NCBI GenBank assembly: GCA_903906425.1
Contig: CAIVKH010000370.1
Location: 1 to 53,792 of the forward strand
Source of the DNA: an uncultured bacterium
Lineage (GTDB): Bacteria; Verrucomicrobiota; Kiritimatiellia; CAIVKH01
DNA length: 53,792 nucleotides
Direction of reading: 5' to 3'
Of this stretch, positions 16,968-24,077 are shown in pieces. The notes beneath the pieces are model-generated. The model worked only from the letters and a program-made list of their open reading frames with translations, did not search any database and was not told the origin of the DNA. Numbering within the stretch: position 1 is the first letter of the stretch; each line of letters opens with the position of its first letter. The translations under genes and the position numbers were made by a program.

Positions 16968-19262
16968 ATGAAATTTGGGAAAGCGTTTGGACTTGCCGCG
17001 CTGCTGGCCGCCGCTCCGTTTTGCGCGACGGCCCAGCAAGTTTTTGTCGAGGCAGAAAGTTTCGACAACCTTGGCGGCTGGACGCTCGACACACAATTCA
17101 TCGAGATCATGGGCTCGCCATATTTGCTCGCGCACGGCCTCGGCGAGCCGGTGACCGATGCGGTCACGACGGTGAAATTTCCAGAGGCAGGAACGTATCG
17201 CGTCTGGGTCCGCACAAAGGACTGGGTCGCGCGGTGGGACGCGGAAGGCGCGCCGGGAAAATTCCAGCTCGTGGTTGACGGCGAACCGCTGAAGGAAATT
17301 TTCGGAACGAAAAGCGCGGAGTGGTTCTGGCAGGACGGCGGCAACGTCGAAATCAAATCGAAAGAAACAAAAATCGCGCTGCATGATTTGACCGGCTTCG
17401 AGGGCCGCTGCGACGCCATTTTGTTTTCGAAAGACACGAATCATATCCCGCCAAACGATTCAACGCCGCTGGCAGGGTGGCGGAAGAAATTGCTCGGGCT
17501 TCCGGAGAAACCGGAAGACGCCGGCACCTTCGATTTCGTCGTCACCGGCGGCGGCTACGCCGGCATGGCCGCGGCGATCTCCGCCGCGCGCAACGGTTGC
17601 AAAGTCGCGCTGATCCAGGACCGGCCCGTCCTCGGCGGCAACGGTAGCTCCGAAATCCGCGTGTGGCCGCAGGGCAAAACGCGGCTCGGTCTGTATCCGC
17701 ATCTCGGCGAAATCGTCGAGGAACTCGTGGACCATCCAAAGACCTCGCCGGGAAATGCGACGGACTACAATGACGCGATGCGCGAAAAAATCGTGCGGGC
17801 CGAAACCAATCTTACGCTGTTCCTCAACAACCACGTGATTGCCGCCGAGAATGAAAACGGGCGGCTCGCGGCGGTACGCGCGCTGGATTCGCGCACGAGC
17901 CGGGAGCGCCGGTTCATCGGAAAATTCTTCTGCGATTCCACCGGCCACGGAACGGTCGGCGCGCTGGCGGGCGCCTCGCTGACGGTTCAGTCCGAAGGCC
18001 ACATGGGCATGAGCAACATGTGGCGGTGGGAAAATACCGATGAGCCGCAGATTTTTCCGCCGGTCGGCTGGGCGCTCAACCTGGAGATGGGCGATTTCCC
18101 GTATCCAAAGAAAGGCGACGGGCCGTGGTTCTGGGAAACCGGCTTCGACAAGGATCCAATCAAGGATCTTGAGTTGATGCGCGACTGGAATTTTCGCGCA
18201 GTGTACGGCGCGTTCAATGCGATGAAGAACAAGGAGGGCGCGGCGCAGCACCAAAATGCGAAACTTCTGTGGATCGCGGCCATCGGCGGCACGCGTGAGT
18301 CGCGGCAGCTCATGGGCGATGTCGTGCTGACGCTCGACGACCTCAAGGAAAAGAAGATGTTCCCCGATGCCTGCGTGCCGACCACGTGGGATGTTGACCT
18401 GCATTATCCGAAGGCCGAATTTGCCAAGAAATTCACGAACAACCAGTTCATCTCCTACGCGCAATTCGGAAAGTACATTGATAAGAAGGACGGCTATCCA
18501 GTCCCGTACCGTTGCTTCTACTCGCGCAGCCTGCCGAATCTTTTCATGGCCGGCCGCTGCATCAGCGTCACGCACGAGGCGCTCGGAACCATTCGCGTGC
18601 AGAAAACCGGTGGCATGATGGGCGAGGTTGTCGGCAAGGCGGCCGGCATCTGCATCAAGCACAAATGCGATCCGCGCGACGTTTATGAGAAGCACCTCGA
18701 CGAACTCAAGACGCTGATGAACCAATACGGCGTCATGCGCCGCGACTCGGTTGACGGACCCTTCTACATTCCGCCCGGCGTCACGCCGCCACCGCCGCCG
18801 AAAGTGGAGGTCCGCACGAATAAGGAGATCAAATACTTCGACCCCGCGAAGATGCAGGGCATTGTTGTGGACGATGAAAAGGCGAAGATCACCGGCGCGT
18901 GGAACACGGGCGCGGGGCTCGAAAATTTCATCGGTGTCGGCTACCGCTACATTGGGCCGAAAAGCAAAGGCTCCGCAAAATTTGAATTTTCCATTCCGAA
19001 GAACGGACGCTATGAAATTCGCTTCGCGTACCAGCCGCACGAAAACCGCAGCACGAATGTGAGCGTCGCGGTTCAATGCCCGGCCGGCGAAAAAGTCGTC
19101 ACGGTGAACGAGCGCGCGCAGCCGACGATTTCGCCGACCTTTGTTTCGCTCGGAGTTTTCGAATTCACAGCGGGCAAGTCTGGCACCGTCGTCGTCTCCA
19201 ACGATGGAGCGACTGGTCTCGTTGCAATCGACGCGATTCAGGTTTTGCCGGCAGAGCAGTGA
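16968..19262 (+). CDS. Secreted FAD-dependent oxidoreductase with golvesin-like C-terminal domain
   Basis: 764 residues with a signal peptide (MKFGKAFGLAALLAAAPFCATAQ). An N-terminal carbohydrate-binding-like domain (about 25-165) precedes a FAD-oxidored domain (about 180-600). The dinucleotide motif is VVTGGGYAGMAAAISAARNG and the later FAD contact is PNLFMAGRCISVTHEALGTIRVQ. After a Pro linker (PPPPPK) a beta-sandwich (about 640-760) resembles the golvesin/xanthan-lyase C-terminal domain. Proteins of this layout are common in PVC bacteria and are often annotated xanthan lyase-like; the substrate is unknown. It ends 10 bases from the convergent methyltransferase gene. Confidence 0.88.
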   Translation: MKFGKAFGLAALLAAAPFCATAQQVFVEAESFDNLGGWTLDTQFIEIMGSPYLLAHGLGEPVTDAVTTVKFPEAGTYRVWVRTKDWVARWDAEGAPGKFQLVVDGEPLKEIFGTKSAEWFWQDGGNVEIKSKETKIALHDLTGFEGRCDAILFSKDTNHIPPNDSTPLAGWRKKLLGLPEKPEDAGTFDFVVTGGGYAGMAAAISAARNGCKVALIQDRPVLGGNGSSEIRVWPQGKTRLGLYPHLGEIVEELVDHPKTSPGNATDYNDAMREKIVRAETNLTLFLNNHVIAAENENGRLAAVRALDSRTSRERRFIGKFFCDSTGHGTVGALAGASLTVQSEGHMGMSNMWRWENTDEPQIFPPVGWALNLEMGDFPYPKKGDGPWFWETGFDKDPIKDLELMRDWNFRAVYGAFNAMKNKEGAAQHQNAKLLWIAAIGGTRESRQLMGDVVLTLDDLKEKKMFPDACVPTTWDVDLHYPKAEFAKKFTNNQFISYAQFGKYIDKKDGYPVPYRCFYSRSLPNLFMAGRCISVTHEALGTIRVQKTGGMMGEVVGKAAGICIKHKCDPRDVYEKHLDELKTLMNQYGVMRRDSVDGPFYIPPGVTPPPPPKVEVRTNKEIKYFDPAKMQGIVVDDEKAKITGAWNTGAGLENFIGVGYRYIGPKSKGSAKFEFSIPKNGRYEIRFAYQPHENRSTNVSVAVQCPAGEKVVTVNERAQPTISPTFVSLGVFEFTAGKSGTVVVSNDGATGLVAIDAIQVLPAEQ

Positions 19263-19272
19263 CCGAGCGCCG

Positions 19273-20364
19273 CTATCGCTGCCGCTGAATCAGCACTTTG
19301 AATCGCCGGCCCATCATTGACGGATGAAGAAGCTGATGGATCGCGTTGCGGTCCCTGCTGAATTTTCCGGCATCTCGCGCGACAATTCCCTCGATGACTT
19401 CGCGGCCGATTTCCAAAAGCGCATGAGTTTGATCGGCGAACAAAATCGTTTCCAATCCTGCAGCTTCACCCGCCGCGATGAAGCGCGTGAAATCAACATC
19501 GGCGGTGATGTCCTGTTCGCCGATGTCCGCAAGCGGATCGTCGGTTTGCGTGTGCTTGTGGTAGCAGCGCAGCGTTCCTTTCGGGCGCGGCTTCGAAAAA
19601 TATTCTTCGCGCGTCATGCCGTAATCAATCGTGATGACATAGCCGCGGGTCAGCCGCGACGCGATGTCGCGAATCCAGTTTTCGGCACGCGGGCAGATTT
19701 CGAATTCCCAGCCGTCAGGAATCACCGACTCCCAATCGCTGACAGCCAGAGACGGTTCGTTTTCGATTTCGCAAAGGTGGTCGCGGCTATCGAGGCCGAT
19801 GAAAAGTTCGCGGAGTTTTTCGTCACGGGCGCGTAGGCGATGGAAAGGCAGGGCATCAATCAGTTCGTTCGAGAAAACGATGCCCTCGATCCTCTCCGGC
19901 ACCGGATCGCCGGCCTCGATGACGCGGTAGTTCAGCCCGGGACATTCGGCCAGCACATCGTCGCGAAACTGGCCGGCGTTGCCACCGAATTCATAAACAT
20001 TGCCGAAGGCGGGAGGCCGGGCACCGGACCGGAGTTTCCAATCATTGGAAGTTTGCGCGCCGGAATTTTCCAATGATTGGAAATTTCCATCGGCCGCCCC
20101 GGGGTTCATGCTCGGGACTCCGGGATTTCCGATCGACAAATCCGCCAGGCGGCGGCGGAACTGGTGAGCCCATATTTTTCCGAACACCGGGCCGGCGCTG
20201 ACGGCGGTCATGAAGTCGCCCTGGCGGCCGATCTTTGCGCGGCGGTAGTAGCCGTGTTGCGGATGGTACAGGACCGTGTCCATGAATTCTGCGAAGGTGA
20301 GCGGGCCGTGGGCGCGGATGGCGTCGCGCAGAAGGCGGACAAGTTCAGACGGGTTTTGAGTCAT
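19273..20364 (-). CDS. MidA/NDUFAF7-family SAM-dependent methyltransferase
   Basis: 363 residues. Family motifs (PF02636) are present: the N-terminal block GPLTFAEFMDTVLYHPQHGYY, GDFMTAVSAGPVFGKIWA, a SAM-binding strand written YEFGGNAGQF, GIVFSNELIDALPFHRL, GYVITIDYGM and DITADVDFTRF. In mitochondria NDUFAF7 methylates an arginine of the 49-kDa complex I subunit during assembly. Its position divergent from nuoA makes the same role likely here. Odd feature: a palindrome pair is embedded in frame, adding FQSLE (95-99) and SNDWK (106-110) in a loop just before the SAM-binding motif. The canonical acidic motif I (VELG-type) is altered to EFGGNAG. Confidence 0.88.
   Translation of the reverse strand: MTQNPSELVRLLRDAIRAHGPLTFAEFMDTVLYHPQHGYYRRAKIGRQGDFMTAVSAGPVFGKIWAHQFRRRLADLSIGNPGVPSMNPGAADGNFQSLENSGAQTSNDWKLRSGARPPAFGNVYEFGGNAGQFRDDVLAECPGLNYRVIEAGDPVPERIEGIVFSNELIDALPFHRLRARDEKLRELFIGLDSRDHLCEIENEPSLAVSDWESVIPDGWEFEICPRAENWIRDIASRLTRGYVITIDYGMTREEYFSKPRPKGTLRCYHKHTQTDDPLADIGEQDITADVDFTRFIAAGEAAGLETILFADQTHALLEIGREVIEGIVARDAGKFSRDRNAIHQLLHPSMMGRRFKVLIQRQR
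20036..20082. repeat. Palindrome pair, 32-bp period, inside the midA-like gene
   Basis: Perfect copies at 20036 (central C) and 20068 (central G) are read on the minus strand as FQSLE then SNDWK in the interior of a conserved enzyme, without breaking the frame. The spacer GTTTGCGCGCCGGAATT resembles that at 23939. Confidence 0.95.
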
Positions 20365-20431
20365 GGCAAATGCGGTTCCATCGGGTTTTCCATTAAACTT
20401 AGACCATTGCCCGGATCTCCGGTGTTTGTGC

Positions 20432-20460
20432 TTGTCGCGTTATGGCGGCGTTTCTACATT
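20432..20460 (+). promoter_or_regulatory. Candidate sigma-70 promoter of the nuo operon
   Basis: TTGTCG (20432-20437) and TACATT (20455-20460) are 17 bp apart, 42 bases before the nuoA ATG, in the gap that diverges from the methyltransferase gene. Each box matches four of six consensus bases. The match is modest and promoter rules for this phylum are uncertain. Confidence 0.35.
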
Positions 20461-20502
20461 CGCGGCTCATTTTTTGACGATGGTTTTGGAAAAAACAAGG
20501 CA

Positions 20503-20913
20503 ATGTCCGGCGAGCTTCAACAATTTTCACCGCTGTTCATGATGGTCGTGCTGGCCGCGGGCTTCGCGGCCTTCGCCATTGGCGCGCCGATGATCATCGG
20601 GAAGAAGCGCACCTATCATCGCGTCAAGGACACGGCCTACGAGTGCGGGATGCCGTCGGACAACTCGGCGGGCGTGCGCTACAACGTGAAGTTCTACCTC
20701 GTGGCGATGATTTTCATTTTGTTCGACCTGGAGGTAGTTTTCGTCGTCGGCTGGGCGAGCTGTTTCAAGCAAATGGTGCGGGAAATCGGCCCGTCGGTTT
20801 TCTGGGGCATGTTCGTGTTCCTGCTGATCTTGGAGATCGGCCACCTCTACATCTGGCGGCAGGGCGCGCTGAACTGGACGCCGAAACGCAGCCTGAACAA
20901 AGGCGAAACATGA
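20503..20913 (+). CDS. nuoA: NADH-quinone oxidoreductase subunit A
   Basis: 136 residues from the ATG at 20503 (AAGG 4 bases upstream). It has three membrane segments and the family signature: [39 protein letters not shown], with the acidic residues of the TM loop that help form the quinone-site channel. The C-terminus is basic ([12 protein letters not shown]). First gene of the complex I operon; its stop overlaps the nuoB start by ATGA. Confidence 0.96.
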   Translation: MSGELQQFSPLFMMVVLAAGFAAFAIGAPMIIGKKRTYHRVKDTAYECGMPSDNSAGVRYNVKFYLVAMIFILFDLEVVFVVGWASCFKQMVREIGPSVFWGMFVFLLILEIGHLYIWRQGALNWTPKRSLNKGET

Positions 20914-21500
20914 GCACGGTTGTCGGATACGATTCGAAGGTCGAAGGCCGCGATTTGATCGTCACTCGGCTCGACGCGGCGATTGACTGGTCGCGCCGGA
21001 ATTCTATTTGGCCGATGCCGATGGGGCTGGCCTGCTGCGCCATCGAGCTGATGGCCGTGGGCGCGGCCCGGTTCGACATCGCGCGCTTTGGCATGGAAGT
21101 GATGCGGTTTTCGCCGCGGCAATCCGACTTGATGATCGTTGCCGGAACCTGCGTTTACAAAATGGCCGGTGTGGTGAAGCGCGTTTGGGACCAGATGCCG
21201 AGTCCGAAATGGTGCATCGCAATGGGCGCGTGCGCGAGCACCGGCGGAATGTTCCGCAGCTATTCCGTCGTCCAGGGCATTGATCGTTTCATGCCGGTTG
21301 ACGTTTATATTTCCGGCTGCCCGCCGCGGCCCGAGGCGCTGATCGAGGCGCTGATTTTACTGCAAAAACGCATCGACGAAGAAAAATCGTTCAAGGATCT
21401 CGGCGTCCAATCGAACAAACCGGACACCCGCAAAAAAATGACTGGCCCGATCATCGTGCGCGGCGATTACGCGTTCAATCATCCGAATGCCGTGAAATGA
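20910..21500 (+). CDS. nuoB: NADH-quinone oxidoreductase subunit B
   Basis: 196 residues. The ATG at 20910 overlaps the nuoA stop. This subunit carries the terminal N2 [4Fe-4S] cluster; the expected ligands are seen as the tandem cysteines of GLACCAIEL (42-43), the Cys of VAGTCVYKM and that of [11 protein letters not shown]. The MGACASTGG loop is also standard. It is followed by a 96-base gap with a palindrome pair rather than direct coupling to nuoC. Confidence 0.97.
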   Translation: MSTVVGYDSKVEGRDLIVTRLDAAIDWSRRNSIWPMPMGLACCAIELMAVGAARFDIARFGMEVMRFSPRQSDLMIVAGTCVYKMAGVVKRVWDQMPSPKWCIAMGACASTGGMFRSYSVVQGIDRFMPVDVYISGCPPRPEALIEALILLQKRIDEEKSFKDLGVQSNKPDTRKKMTGPIIVRGDYAFNHPNAVK

Positions 21501-21518
21501 ACAGAACCGAAACCCAAT

Positions 21519-21565
21519 TTCCAATCATTGGAAAATCAATAATCGCAAACTTCCAATGATTGGAA
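21519..21565. repeat. Palindrome pair, 32-bp period, between nuoB and nuoC
   Basis: Perfect copies at 21519 (central C) and 21551 (central G) fill much of the 96-base gap; the second ends 31 bases before the nuoC start. Confidence 0.95.
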
Positions 21566-21596
21566 ATTACGACAACCGAAACCCGAAAATTTCAAC

Positions 21597-22229
21597 GTGA
21601 CCATTTCTGAAATCATAAACGCGTTGCGTGCGCGGTTTGGCGGGGCGATCGGAGCTGCCGTGGAATTCCGCGGGCAGACGGGCGTGACCGTCGCGCGTGA
21701 GAAGATCGTCGAGGTTTGCCAGCTCCTGAAAACGGAGCAGGCGTTCGATGTGCTTTCGGATATTTGTGGGCTGGACAATTACGGCGAGGAGCCGCGCTTC
21801 GGGCTGGATTATCTGCTTTATTCGATGCGCGACAGGCAGTGGCTGCGGCTGAAAATCCGCATTCCAGAAGACGATCTTGTCGTGGACACGATCAGCGCGG
21901 TTTGGAAGAGCGCGAACTGGCTGGAGCGCGAGGCGTGGGACATGTACGGCATCAAGTTCCGCGGTCATCCGAATCTGAAACGGATTTTGATGTGGGAAGG
22001 TTATCCGTACCACCCGCAGCGAAAAGATTTCCCGCTCGCAGGCTTGCCCGCCGATTTGCCGGAATACGGAAAAGATGTCGGCCAGACGGCGACCGCAAAC
22101 ATGCTTGGCGGTCCGTTCGGCACGCCGCCGGGAACACAGCGCACGATTGATCGCGAGCCGCGTCAGTTCGATACCGCTGCCGAGCGCGCGGACTCACTGG
22201 CGAATCCAACGAAGCAGGAGCCGGTCTGA
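21597..22229 (+). CDS. nuoC: NADH-quinone oxidoreductase subunit C
   Basis: 210 residues from a GTG at 21597; no ATG fits and the upstream ribosome-binding site is weak. The C-terminal signature of the 30-kDa subunit is clear: SANWLEREAWDMYGIKFRGHPNLKRILM then GYPYHPQRKDFPL. It forms part of the peripheral arm Q-module and pairs with NuoD, whose ATG is 2 bases after its stop. A Thr/Arg-rich tail follows the conserved core. Confidence 0.95.
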   Translation: MTISEIINALRARFGGAIGAAVEFRGQTGVTVAREKIVEVCQLLKTEQAFDVLSDICGLDNYGEEPRFGLDYLLYSMRDRQWLRLKIRIPEDDLVVDTISAVWKSANWLEREAWDMYGIKFRGHPNLKRILMWEGYPYHPQRKDFPLAGLPADLPEYGKDVGQTATANMLGGPFGTPPGTQRTIDREPRQFDTAAERADSLANPTKQEPV

Positions 22230-22231
22230 TC

Positions 22232-23470
22232 ATGGCTGACAATTTCGAACAGCAATTGATCGAGTCGGCCTCCCGCGCGCAAGCGGATCTCGAGATGGAA
22301 AAATACGGCGAGAAGATGGTCATCAACATGGGGCCGTCGCATCCGGCGACGCACGGCGTGTTGCGCCTCGTGCTCGAACTCGACGGCGAGGTGATGACGA
22401 ATGTTTATCCGGAGATCGGCTATCTCCACCGCGGCGACGAGAAGATCGCGGAGAACATGACCTACGCGCAGTACATTCCGTACACCGACCGCCTCGATTA
22501 TCTCGCGCCGCTGGCGAACAACGTGGCCTACGCCTACGCCGTCGAAAAGCTGCTCGGCATTGATGTGACGCCGCGGTGCAAATATATCCGCGTGATTTGC
22601 GCCGAGCTTGCGCGCATCAGCTCGCACCTGCTCGGCATCGGCTGCTACGGCATGGACGTCGGCGCGCTGACAATTTTCCTCTACACCTTCACCGAGCGCG
22701 AAAAAATCCACGATCTCGCCGAGTGTATCAGCGGCGCGCGATTCACCACCGCCTACACGCGCATCGGCGGCCTCGCGCAGGACGCCACGCCGAAATTCGT
22801 CGAGATGTGCCGCAAGTTCCTCCCCGAAGTTTTGCAGTGCATTGGCGAAACCGAAAAGCTGCTCACGCGAAACAAAATTTTCCTCAACCGCACCAGGGGC
22901 ATCGGCGTGCTCACGAAGGAAGACGCGCTCAGCTACGGCGTCACCGGCCCGAACCTGCGCGGCTCCGGCATCGAGTGGGATTTGCGCAAGGTTCATCCGT
23001 ACGGCGGCTATGAGAATTTCCAGTTCGACATTCCGATCGGTTCCGTCGGCGACTGCTTCGACCGCTACGCCGTGCGCATGGAAGAAATGCGCCAGTCCGT
23101 CCGAATTATTGAGCAGGCACTCAATAACCTGCCCGACGGCCCGATCAACGTTGACGATCCGCGCATCGTTCTGCCGCCGAAACGCGACGTGATGACGAAA
23201 ATGGAAGGACTGATCAACCAGTTCATCCACGTCACCACCGGCGTCAACGCCCCGCCCGGCGAAGTTTATTTCAGCGCCGAAAATCCGAAAGGTGAACTCG
23301 GCTTTTACATCGTCAGCAAAGGCGGCGGCACCCCGCACCGGATGCGAATCCACTCGCCGAGCTTCTTGAATTTGCAGGCCGTTCCCGCGATGTCCATCGG
23401 CCACATGATTTCCGACATGACCGCGATCCTCGCCAGCATAGATTTCGTGATGGGGGAGTGCGACCGATGA
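22232..23470 (+). CDS. nuoD: NADH-quinone oxidoreductase subunit D
   Basis: 412 residues, normal for the 49-kDa subunit. It contributes to the quinone-binding cavity together with NuoB. Seen: GPSHPATHGVLRLVLELDGE (His 37 and His 41, the quinone-site loop), EIGYLHRGDEK (Arg 67), CAELARISSHLLGIGCYGMDVGA and the C-terminal ASIDFVMGECDR. Arg 67 aligns with Arg 85 of the bovine subunit, the residue dimethylated by NDUFAF7, and a NDUFAF7 homologue is encoded beside this operon. The stop lies in CCGATGAC, which recurs after the inserted gene downstream. Confidence 0.97.
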   Translation: MADNFEQQLIESASRAQADLEMEKYGEKMVINMGPSHPATHGVLRLVLELDGEVMTNVYPEIGYLHRGDEKIAENMTYAQYIPYTDRLDYLAPLANNVAYAYAVEKLLGIDVTPRCKYIRVICAELARISSHLLGIGCYGMDVGALTIFLYTFTEREKIHDLAECISGARFTTAYTRIGGLAQDATPKFVEMCRKFLPEVLQCIGETEKLLTRNKIFLNRTRGIGVLTKEDALSYGVTGPNLRGSGIEWDLRKVHPYGGYENFQFDIPIGSVGDCFDRYAVRMEEMRQSVRIIEQALNNLPDGPINVDDPRIVLPPKRDVMTKMEGLINQFIHVTTGVNAPPGEVYFSAENPKGELGFYIVSKGGGTPHRMRIHSPSFLNLQAVPAMSIGHMISDMTAILASIDFVMGECDR

Positions 23471-23489
23471 CGCGGAACGGAAAGAACAA

Positions 23490-23885
23490 ATGAAATGTTT
23501 CAATCATCAGGAAAATGAAGCAATCGCCTCGTGCGTAAATTGTGGCAAGGCACTTTGCGCACCGTGCTGCAAAATGACATCAAGCAATCGCATTGTTTGT
23601 TCTCCAGTCTGCGAAGCCAAAACAAGAAGGGCGGAAGAGTGCCTCGAACTCATCAGAACCAACGCCGTTTTACAACGAACAATATCGGTCTTTTTTCTCA
23701 TGTCGGCAGGAGCCGTGTTTGTCGTTTTTGGAATCTATAATCTGTTTTTCAGGCCTGCCGGGTACAGACCTCTTTCCTTTTTCTTACTCATCCTTTCATG
23801 TGGATTTATAGCCGCTGGCATCTTGTATTTGAAGGGCGGAAAAGAAAGAAATCCAATGGCGGAAAAAACGAATCCAAAGCCATGA
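23490..23885 (+). CDS. Small membrane protein with B-box-like zinc-binding N-terminus, inserted in the nuo operon
   Basis: 131 residues. The first 45 carry MKCFNHQENEAIASCVNCGKALCAPCC and a later C-x3-C, a zinc-binding arrangement like B-box or related fingers. Two membrane segments follow (about 63-85 and 90-113) and a basic tail. No complex I subunit looks like this. Its GC content is visibly lower (close to half, against above 60% in nuoD by eye). It sits between nuoD and nuoE flanked by direct repeats CCGATGAC (23464-23471 and 23891-23898). Function unknown. Confidence 0.75.
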   Translation: MKCFNHQENEAIASCVNCGKALCAPCCKMTSSNRIVCSPVCEAKTRRAEECLELIRTNAVLQRTISVFFLMSAGAVFVVFGIYNLFFRPAGYRPLSFFLLILSCGFIAAGILYLKGGKERNPMAEKTNPKP

Positions 23886-23923
23886 CGAAGCCGATGACAA
23901 ATGACCAAAGCGAGAAAACCAAT

Positions 23924-23970
23924 TTCCAATCATTGGAAATTTGCGCGCCGGTCATTTCCAATGATTGGAA
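23924..23970. repeat. Palindrome pair, 32-bp period, upstream of nuoEF
   Basis: Perfect copies at 23924 (central C) and 23956 (central G), spacer ATTTGCGCGCCGGTCAT. They precede a second, different palindrome pair. Confidence 0.95.
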
Positions 23971-23979
23971 GTCGGCGAT

Positions 23980-24026
23980 GTCCACCGGATGGAAAAATAC
24001 GGCGCGATTTTTTCCATCGGATGGAA
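23980..24026. repeat. Variant palindrome pair TTCCATCGGATGGAA with the same 32-bp period
   Basis: Copies start at 23980 (GTCCACCGGATGGAA) and 24012 (TTCCATCGGATGGAA). The outer TTCCA/TGGAA are those of the common element, but the inner bases are changed on both arms so that the palindrome is kept. The 32-bp spacing is also the same. Confidence 0.85.
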
Positions 24027-24046
24027 ATCGCCGGAAAAGTTCTTCG

Positions 24047-24070
24047 CTGACACCCGACACCTGACACACG
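24047..24070. repeat. Short tandem (7-mer) repeat, complement of GGTGTCA type
   Basis: CTGACACCCGACACCTGACAC is a run of degenerate 7-mers just before the nuoEF start. The opposite-strand form recurs at 52421-52458, and a related GGTTTCA run lies at 30403-30431. Confidence 0.6.
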
Positions 24071-24077
24071 AAACCCA

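Noticed and set aside
20643..21500. Longer start for nuoB overlapping nuoA
   Set aside because: The ATG at 20910 gives the normal NuoB N-terminus and an ATGA overlap; the extension is a shadow of nuoA.
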